NCBI GenBank assembly: GCA_029553475.1
Contig: JAKPKV010000030.1
Location: forward strand, 1 to 64,000
Reading direction: 5' to 3'
Length of the DNA: 64,000 bases
Source of the DNA: Armatimonadota bacterium
GTDB lineage: Bacteria > Armatimonadota > Hebobacteria > CAIYQO01
The position numbers and the translations under genes are program-made. Shown in pieces: positions 7,310 to 16,791 of this stretch; within the stretch, counting starts at the first letter, position 1; every line of letters starts with the position of its first letter. The notes under the pieces are model-generated. The model did not search any database. It worked only from the letters and a program-made list of their open reading frames with translations, and was not told the origin of the DNA.

Positions 7310-10300
7310 TTATTCCAGTGTCAGCGTGTGCTCCCCGGCGGGGATAGCAATCGCCAGGATACCTTTGCGAAGCGTGGCCGAAATAACGTTGCCATCCAGG
7401 CGGACCTGCTTCTGCGGATAACGGCCGCTGACGGTCAGCGTCTGCGCGGCGCCGTCCGTCTGCACCTGGATGCCTTTGCCCGCGATATGCATGCTGGCAG
7501 CCGCCCCGGTCCGGAGTGTCACACCGTTTATCGTCACACTGCCCGCGTCGGAAAGCACGGCTAACGCATAATTCGGCGCCACGCGCAGATAGCCTGCCGT
7601 GCCGGCAAACGCGACCTTCCCTGAACGATAGTTCACCGGCTTCGGCGCCAGGAAGGCGTAGTCCGTGGAAGCCGGCAGGGTGATCTTCACGCCGTCGCCA
7701 TTCGCCAGCGTGGCGAACGCCGGCATCGGTTCCGCGGGACGGCGCGGGTAGAGCACGGTGAGGAATGGCTTGCCGTCCGGTTGGGAAACGCGCAGGCAAA
7801 GCTGCTTCTCGCCACCCCAGTTGGTATGTTCGAAGTGCCAGGTGCCGAGGATTGGCCTCGATGGTTGTGCGACATAGAGTTCCATATCCACGCCGAATTG
7901 CCCCGTCGCGTGCGCACGATTGCCAGCGGTCTTCAACTCCGACGCCATCACCCAGTAGCTGGCGGTCGGCGGCGGGCAACGACCCTGGAAATCGTCGCGG
8001 ATGAGGAAATAGACGGGATCGGCTTCCCCTCGCGCTTTCGCGAAGAGCACGCGCCGCTCCCAGGCGAAATTCGCCGGTTCCATATGCACGAGCTGGTTCG
8101 GGTCGCCCTTCTTCGCTTCGGCGGTATCCGGCAGATGTGGCTCGATGCTCAACGTCTGAATCTCACTGCGTCCCTGCAGGTAATCACCGGCGGGCAACGA
8201 GGCGTAACGCTGGATCGTCCCGAACGCCTCCTGCGGGCTCATGCCCGGACCGAAGAACTCCGCCTTACTCGTCCATGGCTCGTGGGTGTGCGCAAAGTAG
8301 GTCATGCCCTGGTAAAAGCAGCCGTCCGTGCCGTTGCCGGGACAGGGTTTGCGCGGGCCTTCCTGAAAATCCCACCCCACGCGATTATGGTAGACCACCT
8401 GGTCGGTGCTGGGCGAATACATCGAGCCCCAGTCCATCATCAACGGCACGCCTTTGCCGAAGAGGGTGAAGGCGCCCTGGTCGTACTGGAAGTGATCCAC
8501 CGCGTATTTCGTCTGACGGTAGGCGAACCACGTCTCTCGTGGCTGCCCATCGCGCAGGATGGCGCCATATCCGGGATACCAGCGGCTGCGCAGGTCCGGC
8601 GCAGCCGGAGGCGTCGCGCGGTTGCACAGCATCGCCGCTGGCACGAAAGCGCCGCCCGCGGGATTATCCATGCGCGCGGCCATCGTGCGCAGCGCTCCGG
8701 CCAGCGGATCATTCACCCCGGCGTAACCGAGCGCGAGGATGTCGAGAATGCCGGTGGTCTGCGTGCGCGAGGTATGTCCCAGCGGCCAGAGGTTGACGCG
8801 GTTCTTCGCGTTGGGATCGAGTTTCGCGCCCAGCGGCAAGCCCATGTAGGCGCTGCCCATCGGCGAGCGCGGGTCGGGCGGGGTGAGGATGTCTATCATG
8901 AACTGGCCGAAACGCGCCAGGCGGGGGTCGTCCTTGAAAGCGTCATACCCACCACCATATTTCAGCGCCAGCGCCATGTAGAGGATGGGCTCCAGGCTGG
9001 CGCCCAGGTAGCTGGGGCAGGAGATGCCAGCGCCGTCTTCAGAGATGAGCGGGCGCAGGTTGCCCTCCAGGTAGGCTTTGCTGCGCGCAGTCCAGGCGGC
9101 AAATCGCGGGTGCCCGGCCATGGCCATCGCCGCCATCACACGCCCGGTACAGGCGAGGGTGCCCATGTTGATGGACCCCCACCCCACGTTTGCCTCCTTC
9201 TCCGGCCAGTAGTCTTCGTCCCAGGACCGGTGCGCGATGAAGGCGCCATACGCTTTGATGCGCGCGCGGACTTGTGGGTCGAGGCCGGGAGTGGCCATCG
9301 CCGCCTCCCAGATGGGTATCATCTGGATGGTATCCAGGCTGATGCGGAACCAGTTCACGCCGTTGAAGCCATCCATCGCCAGCGCGGCCTTTACCTGCCG
9401 CCCCAGCGTGTCGGCGGCGTATTTCGCCTCCTGTTCCACCGTGCCACCGGGCTTGTAGATGGGCGACAGCATCCAGTGGTCCTGCATCGCCTTGCTGGCG
9501 GATGCCACGCGCGCCTGCATGCCGGCCAACTCGCCGGCGGTGCAAAACAGGCGCGGCCAGGCGTCCTTCGGCTCCGGCCAGTCAAAGGTCCAGTCCTTGA
9601 CCTTGTCCAGCGGATACCGGCCGTATTTCAATATCGTCAGAAAGGCGGTGGGCATACGCGGATCGCCCTTCGGGTAGAGCGCCGCCTGTGGCTCGATGGT
9701 GAGCAGCCACTGGCGCGAGCCCAGACAGATGGGCGCCACCACCTGCAGATCCTTCTGCGTGCTGGTGCAGAGGCGCAGATCATTGGTGGCGGTGACCATC
9801 GTCACCCAGGGCTGCGGCGGAGTCACCAGCGTGGGATTGATATTGCGACTGGGGCGGCCGGTGGTGAACGTAATCACCGGCTTCGCGGGATCGCCTTCGC
9901 GCAGGATCGCGAAATACTGCGAGTAATCGGCAAACGAATTCACCCACCAGCCGGTGAGACGGTTAAATTCCTCGTTCACTGCGTAGGTGAGCGGCGCGTA
10001 GGCTTCAGTCTCATAATTGCCCCAGGCCGTCCACGGCTTTCCTTGCGCATCCACACCCTTGCGTGGCTGGGAGGCTTGCGAGCCGCGCCAGCGGCACTGG
10101 TTCGGTTCCAATCCGTCGTAGAAGGAGAAGACGGCGTTCGCCGGGTGGCCGCGGCGCGTTTCCACCCCCAGGTGGTCGGTATCGTCCTGCGCCCACCACT
10201 CCCAGGTCGAGCGCTCGACATCGTCCGTGTAGGTGAGGAGTGTATACGCCCCGCCGGGGTTCAGGTCCATCGTCTCGTCAATGATGGCGGTGGATTGCCC

Positions 10301-10912
10301 GGCGATGACGCGGGCGGTGAGGGTGTAGTGTTTGCCGCCCTCGAAGACATAGCCCACCACCGCTTCCGCGAAAAGGGGACCACGCGCGGTGACGGTCGTC
10401 TTCGCGCCGGTCACGTTCAGCGGCGCATCCAGCCAGCTCCTCCCGATCCACCCACCCTGTCCCAGGCGCACGCCTTGCAGCGGGCCGGGCACGGCCGCGG
10501 CGGAGACGCCGGCATCATACCGGGGAAAAGCCGCCGGCAGGCGAAGCGCAATGGCGCCGGAGTCGAGGATGAGCGCGGCGCCATCCGGCGAGAATAGCGC
10601 CCGCGCGCCATCGGCGGGCGACGGCGGGGCGGCCTGCGGCTGCACGGTGAAGGCTAACTCGCCATCGGCGGGCAGTGTCACGAGGAGGAAGATGCGCCCC
10701 TGGTACACCTGGAACGGCACCGCTTTGCCGGCAGCATCGGTCACGGCCAGCGCTGGCGCCTTCTCCAGCTCGGCATCCAGCGGATAGCTGACCAGATCAT
10801 CCGCCCAGGTGCGCCCCAGATATTCTTTCAGATGTATCTGTTGCGTGGCGACGGCCATCGCCATGACGCTCGCCCAAAGCGCCAGCAGCATCAGCGGCAA
10901 ACAGCATCGCAT
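7310..10912 (-). CDS. Exported heparinase II/III-like protein, tandem copy B
   Basis: A 1,200-residue paralogue of its two neighbours. The signal peptide is LPLMLLALWASVMAMAVA, followed by HLKEYLGRTWADDLVSYPLD. The lyase-like block HFQYDQGAFTLFGKG, then MMDWGSMYSPSTD, then HNRVGWD lies near residue 807, and CFYQGMTYFAHTHEPW follows. GAGGAG upstream of the ATG supports this start. Copies B and C are separated by only 16 nt, copies A and B by 209 nt, so B may have its own promoter. Long stretches are nearly identical to copy C at DNA level (for example around the 'AGATCGGTATATCT'-free N-terminal codons for LGRTW), suggesting recent duplication; exact identity was not computed. Confidence 0.65.
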   Translation of the reverse strand: MRCCLPLMLLALWASVMAMAVATQQIHLKEYLGRTWADDLVSYPLDAELEKAPALAVTDAAGKAVPFQVYQGRIFLLVTLPADGELAFTVQPQAAPPSPADGARALFSPDGAALILDSGAIALRLPAAFPRYDAGVSAAAVPGPLQGVRLGQGGWIGRSWLDAPLNVTGAKTTVTARGPLFAEAVVGYVFEGGKHYTLTARVIAGQSTAIIDETMDLNPGGAYTLLTYTDDVERSTWEWWAQDDTDHLGVETRRGHPANAVFSFYDGLEPNQCRWRGSQASQPRKGVDAQGKPWTAWGNYETEAYAPLTYAVNEEFNRLTGWWVNSFADYSQYFAILREGDPAKPVITFTTGRPSRNINPTLVTPPQPWVTMVTATNDLRLCTSTQKDLQVVAPICLGSRQWLLTIEPQAALYPKGDPRMPTAFLTILKYGRYPLDKVKDWTFDWPEPKDAWPRLFCTAGELAGMQARVASASKAMQDHWMLSPIYKPGGTVEQEAKYAADTLGRQVKAALAMDGFNGVNWFRISLDTIQMIPIWEAAMATPGLDPQVRARIKAYGAFIAHRSWDEDYWPEKEANVGWGSINMGTLACTGRVMAAMAMAGHPRFAAWTARSKAYLEGNLRPLISEDGAGISCPSYLGASLEPILYMALALKYGGGYDAFKDDPRLARFGQFMIDILTPPDPRSPMGSAYMGLPLGAKLDPNAKNRVNLWPLGHTSRTQTTGILDILALGYAGVNDPLAGALRTMAARMDNPAGGAFVPAAMLCNRATPPAAPDLRSRWYPGYGAILRDGQPRETWFAYRQTKYAVDHFQYDQGAFTLFGKGVPLMMDWGSMYSPSTDQVVYHNRVGWDFQEGPRKPCPGNGTDGCFYQGMTYFAHTHEPWTSKAEFFGPGMSPQEAFGTIQRYASLPAGDYLQGRSEIQTLSIEPHLPDTAEAKKGDPNQLVHMEPANFAWERRVLFAKARGEADPVYFLIRDDFQGRCPPPTASYWVMASELKTAGNRAHATGQFGVDMELYVAQPSRPILGTWHFEHTNWGGEKQLCLRVSQPDGKPFLTVLYPRRPAEPMPAFATLANGDGVKITLPASTDYAFLAPKPVNYRSGKVAFAGTAGYLRVAPNYALAVLSDAGSVTINGVTLRTGAAASMHIAGKGIQVQTDGAAQTLTVSGRYPQKQVRLDGNVISATLRKGILAIAIPAGEHTLTLE

Positions 10913-11121
10913 GTTATACTCCTCACGTTAGCGGTCTGACTGTTGACGGGTGACGATCATGCGCGATCCGCTGCGCGCATGACGTGCCCGGCGCGAGCGC
11001 GCGCCGCGCGGATCACGAAAAGGCGAGATTCGCGTGCACCATCGGGTGCCCCCGGGGTCGAGCGCCATGCTGTGGATCTGCGCGACGGCGACGTGTCGGT
11101 GACGCATACCGCTGCTCCTGT

Positions 11122-14100
11122 TCATTCGTCGAAGGTCAGGGTGTGGTTCCGCTGATCCAGCTTCAGTTGTCCGGCGGTCACCGGCCGGCCATTCAGCAGC
11201 ATGGCGCGCCGCCGCGCCCCCTGCTGGATCTGCACGGTTTGCGCGCCGGCGGTCTGCAGCGTCCAGCGCGCGCCGGTCCTGCGCGCTTCGGCTGGCCCGT
11301 CCGTGACGATCGTCATGTCGGCGAGGGCCAGGGTGCCCCCGGCGCTCAAGACCGCGCACACATCGCCGCCCGCCACCTGCAGCATGCCGGCAGTGCCGCG
11401 GATGGTGATCCCACCCTCCGCGGCGGTGACCGGCGCGGGCGCGAGGAACGCATACGCCGTGGCGTCGGGCCGGGTGATCTTCACCCCGTTTCCCCCGGCC
11501 ATCGTCGCGAAGGCCGGCGCCGGCTCGCCCGTCCGGCGCGGATACAGCAGCGTGAGGAACGGTTTCCCCTCCGGCTGGGTCACGCGCGCGCACACCTGGC
11601 GCTCCCCGCCCCAGTTCTTATGCTCGTAATACCACTGGCCGATCCGCGCCTGCGCCGGCTGGGCGACGTAGAGATCGAGATCCACGCCGAAGAGGCCGGC
11701 GGCCCGGGCATGGTTGCCCTCGACCCGCAGCGCGCTCGCCAGCATCCAGAAGCTGGCGGTGGGAGGCGGGCAGTGTCCCAGGAAATCATCGCGCACCAGC
11801 AGGAACTCCACCGGCGCCTTCACAAACAGCAGCCGGCGCTGCCAGGAAAACGGCGCCACCGGCTCCACCTTGCGCTGCTGCGTCGGATCGTCGGCCTGCC
11901 CGACGGCGGAGTCCTTGAAATACGCCTCCGTCTCCAGCGCGCGCACGTCGCTCTGCCCGCAGAGGAAGTCGGCGCCGGGCAGGAACGCGTGCGCGATCAC
12001 CGTCCCCTGCGCGTCGGCCACCGCCATCCGGTCGGTGAAACTCTCGGCTTTGGCCGTCCACGGCTCATGCGTATGCTCGAACCAGGTCATCCCCTGGTAG
12101 AAGCAGCCCCCCTGCCCGCTGCCCGGACACGGCCGCGGCTCGCCCTCGCGCACGTCCCAGGCGATGCGATTGTGATAAATCGCCTGCGCGGTGCGCGGGG
12201 AATACATCGAGCCGAAATCCAGCATCAACGGCACGCCTTTCGCGAACCAGGTGAAGGACCCCTGGTCGCTGTGAAAATGCTGGAAGGTGGTCTTCGTCTG
12301 CCGGTAGGCCAGGTAGCTCTCGGCCCCCGGCGCCCCGCCGTGCAGGAACGCCGCGTAATCAGGATACAGCACGCTTCGGCGCGCGATGGGCCGCGTCGGC
12401 GAGGTGGTATTCACGAAGAGCCAGGCCGGCAGCAGGCCGTCGGTGTTGCCCCCCTGTTCGTCAATGGCCGTGCGCAGCATGCCCGCCAGCTCCTCATCGA
12501 GACCCGCATAGGCCACCGCCAGGGGATTGAGCAGCGGGCATGTTTGCGTGCGCGAGGTGTCGCCGATGGGCGGGAGATTGCGCCGGTTTCGCGCCGCCGG
12601 ATCCGGTCTGGCCGCCATCGGCAGGCCCATCACCGGCCCGCCGAGCGGCGAGCGCGGGTCCGGCGGGGTGAGCATATCGAGCACAAAGCGGCCGTAGGCT
12701 TTCAGCGCCGGGTCGTCGCGGAAGGGCGTAATCACACCCGCCTGCTGCAGCGCCAGCGCCATGTAGAGGGTGCGCGCCTCGCCCGTGCCCATGTAGTGCG
12801 GGCAGGAGACACTGGAGCCGTCGGCATTGAAACAGAAGGCGCGCGACCCCTGATAGTAGGGCACGGCGCGCGCGAGCCACTCCCGCTGCCGGGGATGACC
12901 GGCCAGCACGCAGGCGCCCATGGCGCGCGCCAGCGCCGGCACGGTGGGCATGGTGGCCGACCCCCACCCTTCCCCGTGCTCTTTCCGCGGCCAGAAATCC
13001 TCTTCCCAGGCGTGGTGGATGAGGAAGGCGCCGATGGCCTTCACGCGCCCGCGCGCCGTCGGGTCGAGCCCCGGCATCCCCATCGCCGCTTCCCACATCG
13101 GCAGCGCGGTGTAGATCGCCATCCCGGCGTGGAACCAGTTGATGCTGCCAAAACCGGTGCCGGTGAGCAGATTCGTCTTGCACCGCTCCAGCATCTCCAG
13201 CGCCTGCTTCGCCATCGCCTCCGGCGCCTGTCCGGGGAAATAGGCCAGCGGCACCCCATGCGCACCCGGTTTCAGCCCGCAGGCGGCGACCCGCGCCCGC
13301 ATCGCCGCCAGCTCCCCCGGCGGGCAGAAGAGGCGCGGCCAGGCGCGCGCCGGCTCCGGCCACTCCAGCGTCCAGTCTTTCACCTTGTCCAGCGGGAAAT
13401 AGGCGTACTTCAGCATGGCGGTGAACGCGCTGGTGCGCGCCTTCGTGCCCGGCGGCGACAACGTGCGCTGCGGCTCGACGGAGAGCAGCCACTGGCGCGA
13501 GCCCAGGCAGATGGGCGCCACCACCTGCAGGTCTTTCGCCGGCCGCGTCCAGATGCGCAGATCGTTGATCGAGGTGGTGAGGCGAAAATGCGGATTCGGC
13601 GGCGGCACGAGGAGGGGATTCACCGTGCGGCTCGGCCGCCCCCGGCTGAAGGAGATGACCGGCGTCTCCGGCCGCCGATCGTTATAGATGAGGAAATCGT
13701 TCGCGCGGTCGCCGAAGGAGTTGACCCACCAGCCGGCAATGCGGTTGAACACCTCGTCCCGCTCGTAGGTGAGCGGCGCATAGGCGAGCTCGCCCCCCTC
13801 CTCGGAACCGGTGAAGATCGCGCCGGCCGCGGTCATCCCCTTGCGCGGCTGCGTGGCGCGCGCCCCGCTCCAGCGGCACTGATTCGGTTCCAGGCCCGCG
13901 TAGAACGAAAAGACCGCGCTGGCGGGATGGCGGCGGTCGGCCTCATCAATCCACCACCACTCCCACTGCGCGCGGTCCACGTCGTCCGCGGGCCGCAGCA
14001 GCGCGTACGCGCCGCCCGGGTTCACGTCCATCTGCTCATCAATGATCGCCGTCGGCTGCCCGGCGATGACGCGGACGGAGAAGCGGTAGCGTTTGCCCCC

Positions 14101-14661
14101 CGCAAAGGCATACTCCACGGCGGCATCGGCGAAAAGCGGTCCCGCGGCGGTCAGCGTCGCGGCATACCCCGTCACCGGCATGGGCGCCTGCAGCCAACTC
14201 GTCCCGATCCAGCCGCCCGCGCCCAGCCGCACGCCCTGCAGGGGCCCGGGCACCGTCGCGGGGTCGGCGGAGGGCCGGTACCGCGCGCCCCCGTCGGGCA
14301 GGCGCAACGCCATGACGCCGCTGTCCAGCGTGAGCATCCCCCCGGCGTCCGTCACGCGCACCCGGCGCTCCGCCGGCGTCGCGCGGCCCGGTCGAATCGT
14401 ATACACCAGTTCGCCATCGGCCGGCAGCGTCACCAGGAAGTAAATGCGATGACCGGCGCGCTGATACGGCACCGGCGCCCCGGCGGCATCGGTCACCGCC
14501 AGGCTGCGCGCCCGCCGCAACGCGGGGTCCAGCGGAAAACTGATTAACTCATCGGTCCAGGTGCGGCCCAGATACTCCTGAACGCGTACGCGTTGCTGAG
14601 CAGCGGCTGCAGTCATCAGCACGGCAAGCCCCAGCAGCACAAGCAAGCAATGGACGCGCAT
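11122..14661 (-). CDS. Exported heparinase II/III-like protein, tandem copy A
   Basis: A 1,179-residue paralogue, first of the three in transcription order. ATG 14661 follows GAGAGGGGACGT and starts a signal peptide (MRVHCLLVLLGLAVLMTAAA); the frame stays open upstream but that extension is poor. The shared block is VQEYLGRTWTDELISFPLD. Lyase-like motifs HFHSDQGSFTWFAKG, MLDFGSMYSP and HNRIAWD lie at residues ~790-835. It is more diverged from B and C than they seem to be from each other. The role is probably degradation of an extracellular acidic polysaccharide. An alternative is a non-catalytic, glycan-binding relative, since catalytic residues were not individually confirmed. Confidence 0.65.
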   Translation of the reverse strand: MRVHCLLVLLGLAVLMTAAAAQQRVRVQEYLGRTWTDELISFPLDPALRRARSLAVTDAAGAPVPYQRAGHRIYFLVTLPADGELVYTIRPGRATPAERRVRVTDAGGMLTLDSGVMALRLPDGGARYRPSADPATVPGPLQGVRLGAGGWIGTSWLQAPMPVTGYAATLTAAGPLFADAAVEYAFAGGKRYRFSVRVIAGQPTAIIDEQMDVNPGGAYALLRPADDVDRAQWEWWWIDEADRRHPASAVFSFYAGLEPNQCRWSGARATQPRKGMTAAGAIFTGSEEGGELAYAPLTYERDEVFNRIAGWWVNSFGDRANDFLIYNDRRPETPVISFSRGRPSRTVNPLLVPPPNPHFRLTTSINDLRIWTRPAKDLQVVAPICLGSRQWLLSVEPQRTLSPPGTKARTSAFTAMLKYAYFPLDKVKDWTLEWPEPARAWPRLFCPPGELAAMRARVAACGLKPGAHGVPLAYFPGQAPEAMAKQALEMLERCKTNLLTGTGFGSINWFHAGMAIYTALPMWEAAMGMPGLDPTARGRVKAIGAFLIHHAWEEDFWPRKEHGEGWGSATMPTVPALARAMGACVLAGHPRQREWLARAVPYYQGSRAFCFNADGSSVSCPHYMGTGEARTLYMALALQQAGVITPFRDDPALKAYGRFVLDMLTPPDPRSPLGGPVMGLPMAARPDPAARNRRNLPPIGDTSRTQTCPLLNPLAVAYAGLDEELAGMLRTAIDEQGGNTDGLLPAWLFVNTTSPTRPIARRSVLYPDYAAFLHGGAPGAESYLAYRQTKTTFQHFHSDQGSFTWFAKGVPLMLDFGSMYSPRTAQAIYHNRIAWDVREGEPRPCPGSGQGGCFYQGMTWFEHTHEPWTAKAESFTDRMAVADAQGTVIAHAFLPGADFLCGQSDVRALETEAYFKDSAVGQADDPTQQRKVEPVAPFSWQRRLLFVKAPVEFLLVRDDFLGHCPPPTASFWMLASALRVEGNHARAAGLFGVDLDLYVAQPAQARIGQWYYEHKNWGGERQVCARVTQPEGKPFLTLLYPRRTGEPAPAFATMAGGNGVKITRPDATAYAFLAPAPVTAAEGGITIRGTAGMLQVAGGDVCAVLSAGGTLALADMTIVTDGPAEARRTGARWTLQTAGAQTVQIQQGARRRAMLLNGRPVTAGQLKLDQRNHTLTFDE

Positions 14662-14771
14662 ACGTCCCCTCTCGGCATGGGATGCAATCGCCGTCATCTT
14701 CGACACCCGGCGACGAGGAACGTTGCCGCTGCGGACGACGATGGGGGAGGTCCCGCGCCATCCGCTGACGT

Positions 14772-14866
14772 TAGAAATTGTCCGAGCCGTCAGGGCGAGG
14801 ACGGCCAACGCCGAGCCTGCGGCAAGCCACCGGCAGGCACGCGCCGAGACTTGTTGGACAGTTTCT
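14772..14866. repeat. MITE family 1, short copy
   Basis: The unit begins TAGAAATTGTCCGAG and ends TTGGACAGTTTCT, inverted ends shared with the copy at 29927-30095. The interior GGACGGCCAACGCCGAGCC and GGCACGCGCCGAGAC is common to all family-1 copies. At 95 bp it is an internally deleted version. A family-2 element abuts it directly. Confidence 0.65.
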
Positions 14867-14868
14867 GC

Positions 14869-15033
14869 GAGACTGTTGTCAACGTGCTCGCCGCCGTCTC
14901 ACGGGTCCGGGCCGCGCCTGGCCGCGTTGGATGGCCTGGCCTATACTCCCCAGTACACGCGCGGCCCTCCGCCGTGCCAGGCGCGGCCCATCCACCGCGA
15001 GCCAACGCCGATCCCGTTGACAACAGCCTCTTA
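14869..15033. repeat. MITE family 2, copy overlapping the L25 stop codon
   Basis: Ends GAGACTGTTGTCAACG and CGTTGACAACAGCCTCTTA are inverted repeats about 165 bp apart. Its interior (CGCCGCCGTCTCACGGGTC, then CTGGCCGCG, GATGGCCTGGC, CGGCCCTCCGCC) is shared with the element at 48969-49135. The terminal TTA is the complement of the TAA stop of the L25 gene. With the family-1 copy it explains most of the 369-nt gap 14662-15030. Confidence 0.65.
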
Positions 15034-15684
15034 GGTCGCCAGCTGTGAATCCTCCTGCTGTTTCTCGCCGGTCAGCTCCGGCCCGGTCACGCCGTCGGGA
15101 ATCTCGACCGGCCCCTCAACCGTCGCCACGGTGGGCGCGGCGAGGAGCACGATGAGCTGTTCGGGGTTTTCCAGCAGCTCACAGTTGGCCGGCAGCGCCA
15201 GTTCGCCGGCGTGCACGGCGTCGCCGATGCCCAGCGCGGAGACATCATAGCTGATGTTGGCCGGCACGTCGGACGCGCGGCAGCGCAGCGTCACGGAATG
15301 CACCATTTGCTCTAGCACCCCGCCGCGGCGGGCGTCCGCCGGCTCGCCCAGCAGCACAACCGGCACGCTCACCTGTACGTGCTCATCCATCGAGACGCGC
15401 TGCAGGTCCACGCTGTAGACCGTCCGCGACAGCGGATGTGTCTGCACCGCCTTCACCAACGCCGCGCCGGCATCCGTGCCGTCCAGCACCAGGCGGACCA
15501 ACAGCGACCCATACTGCGACACCGGCACGGCATGCGTGAATTCCGCGGTGGAGAGCGCCACCGCTTGCGGCGCGCCATGACCGTAGAGCACGGCGGGAAT
15601 CTGGCCCTGCCGGCGGAGCCGGCGGGCGGGGCAGGAGCCCACGTGGGCACGCGACCGCACGGACAGGGTCGGGTGTTCGGACAT
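15031..15684 (-). CDS. rplY: 50S ribosomal protein L25 (TL5/CTC family)
   Basis: The 217-residue protein has the two-domain TL5/CTC layout: an N-terminal 5S-rRNA-binding beta-barrel (residues ~1-90, with LRRQGQIPAVLYGHG) and a C-terminal beta domain (GGVLEQMVHSVTLRCRASDVP, then ISYDVSALGIGD). It binds 5S rRNA in the large ribosomal subunit; CTC-type members are often general-stress proteins. GAGAGGAG fits ATG 15684 better than the in-frame ATG at 15690. The acidic C-terminal tail ends on a TAA that lies in the terminal repeat of a MITE, so the natural tail may have been changed. The usual partner gene pth is not adjacent. Confidence 0.9.
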   Translation of the reverse strand: MSEHPTLSVRSRAHVGSCPARRLRRQGQIPAVLYGHGAPQAVALSTAEFTHAVPVSQYGSLLVRLVLDGTDAGAALVKAVQTHPLSRTVYSVDLQRVSMDEHVQVSVPVVLLGEPADARRGGVLEQMVHSVTLRCRASDVPANISYDVSALGIGDAVHAGELALPANCELLENPEQLIVLLAAPTVATVEGPVEIPDGVTGPELTGEKQQEDSQLAT

Positions 15685-15736
15685 CAGCATCTCCTCTCAT
15701 TGCGCCAGTATACGAATCCGGACACGGCCGGGGGGA

Positions 15737-16723
15737 CTATACGAGTTCCAGCGTCAGGCTATCCGCCCCCATCAGTTTTCTCACGGCCTTCACGCTGCGT
15801 TTCAGGCGATCATCTTCCCACTTCAACACTTCGCGTTCCGTCGCCCCCGATTCGTGGGGGAAGCGCAGCGCTGTTTCATCATACACCAATGTGCCCCGGC
15901 GCAACAGGCCGGCCAGCGCACGCGCGGTGATGCGCGGGTAGCGTTGGAGGAAGGCATCCTCCAGCACCGGCACGGCACAACGCTCGGCCGCCGTTTGCAA
16001 GAAAACGGTCAGCTCCGGTTTGCGCGCCTTCAGCGCTTTCAGCACCGCGACGATCTCCAGCGCGCCGTCATTCACCGGGCAGTTCACCAGCATGACGCCG
16101 GTGTTGGTCCGGTAGACGGCCAGGTCTTTCACATGCGCGCCGTGGCAGTACGGGCCGAGGATCTCGGCGGCGTCCACCGGGTCTTCCGGCACGGTAAGGG
16201 CGTTGCCCATATCATAACAGGCGCCGACGTAATCGCTCTGGGCGGCCTGGATGAACGCGGCGAGATCCGCGGACGCGGTATGGCGACCGTTTTCGAAAAC
16301 CAGCGGGATCTTGTAGCGTTCCGCGCGCTTGATCGCCACGTCGAGGTCGGCGAGCAGCGCCTCCAGCCGTCGCTGGCGCTCCTTCACGTTGCCCTGCAAA
16401 CAGCAGAGGCCGACGACCACCTGCGCCGCGCCCAGCGTGTGCGCGGTGTGGATCATGGTGACCAGGTGCTCGCCCGCCAACTGGTTAGTGGAGAGCGTGA
16501 GCGCCAGTCCCAGATCGCGCGCCTTCTTCCCCAGGTTCGCCAGCGCGACCAGGTCGTCAGTCGCCACCTGCGCGCGCGCGAGCTGCACCGCGCTCAATCC
16601 GAGCTTCTTCGCCGTGTCCAGCATGTCGGCGGCGGTCATCACCCCGCGGCCCACCGGGCGATACTCGCGCAGCCCCGCGGCAAGGACCAGCGAATAGGCA
16701 TGTAATCCCAGCGTCATCTTCAT
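15737..16723 (-). CDS. Sugar phosphate isomerase/epimerase (xylose isomerase-like TIM barrel)
   Basis: A 328-residue member of the AP-endonuclease-2/xylose isomerase-like superfamily: starts GLHAYSLVLAAG, then LGLSAVQLARAQ, VVVGLCCLQG, FENGRH (metal-ligand Glu), YDMGNAL (Asp) and HGAHVKDLAVY (His). These are the expected divalent-metal ligands on barrel strands. Members isomerise or epimerise ketoses and inositol derivatives in the cytoplasm. GAGGAGG lies 13 nt upstream of the ATG. It sits between the large HEAT protein (67 nt upstream) and L25, on the same strand. Substrate is unknown; it is only distantly similar to the two isomerases at 34911 and 43088. Confidence 0.75.
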   Translation of the reverse strand: MKMTLGLHAYSLVLAAGLREYRPVGRGVMTAADMLDTAKKLGLSAVQLARAQVATDDLVALANLGKKARDLGLALTLSTNQLAGEHLVTMIHTAHTLGAAQVVVGLCCLQGNVKERQRRLEALLADLDVAIKRAERYKIPLVFENGRHTASADLAAFIQAAQSDYVGACYDMGNALTVPEDPVDAAEILGPYCHGAHVKDLAVYRTNTGVMLVNCPVNDGALEIVAVLKALKARKPELTVFLQTAAERCAVPVLEDAFLQRYPRITARALAGLLRRGTLVYDETALRFPHESGATEREVLKWEDDRLKRSVKAVRKLMGADSLTLELV

Positions 16724-16791
16724 GGACGGTCGTATCCTCCTCTACAGGATACACGATTCGGGGAGAAGCGGCCAGGGCGCACACCAGGGCG

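Noticed and set aside
4225-14547. Long plus-strand reading frames of about 900-1,200 codons antisense to the three heparinase-like genes.
   Set aside because: They mirror the coding strand, are rich in Arg, Gly and His, lack signal peptides or known domains, and arise from GC-rich third positions of the minus-strand genes.
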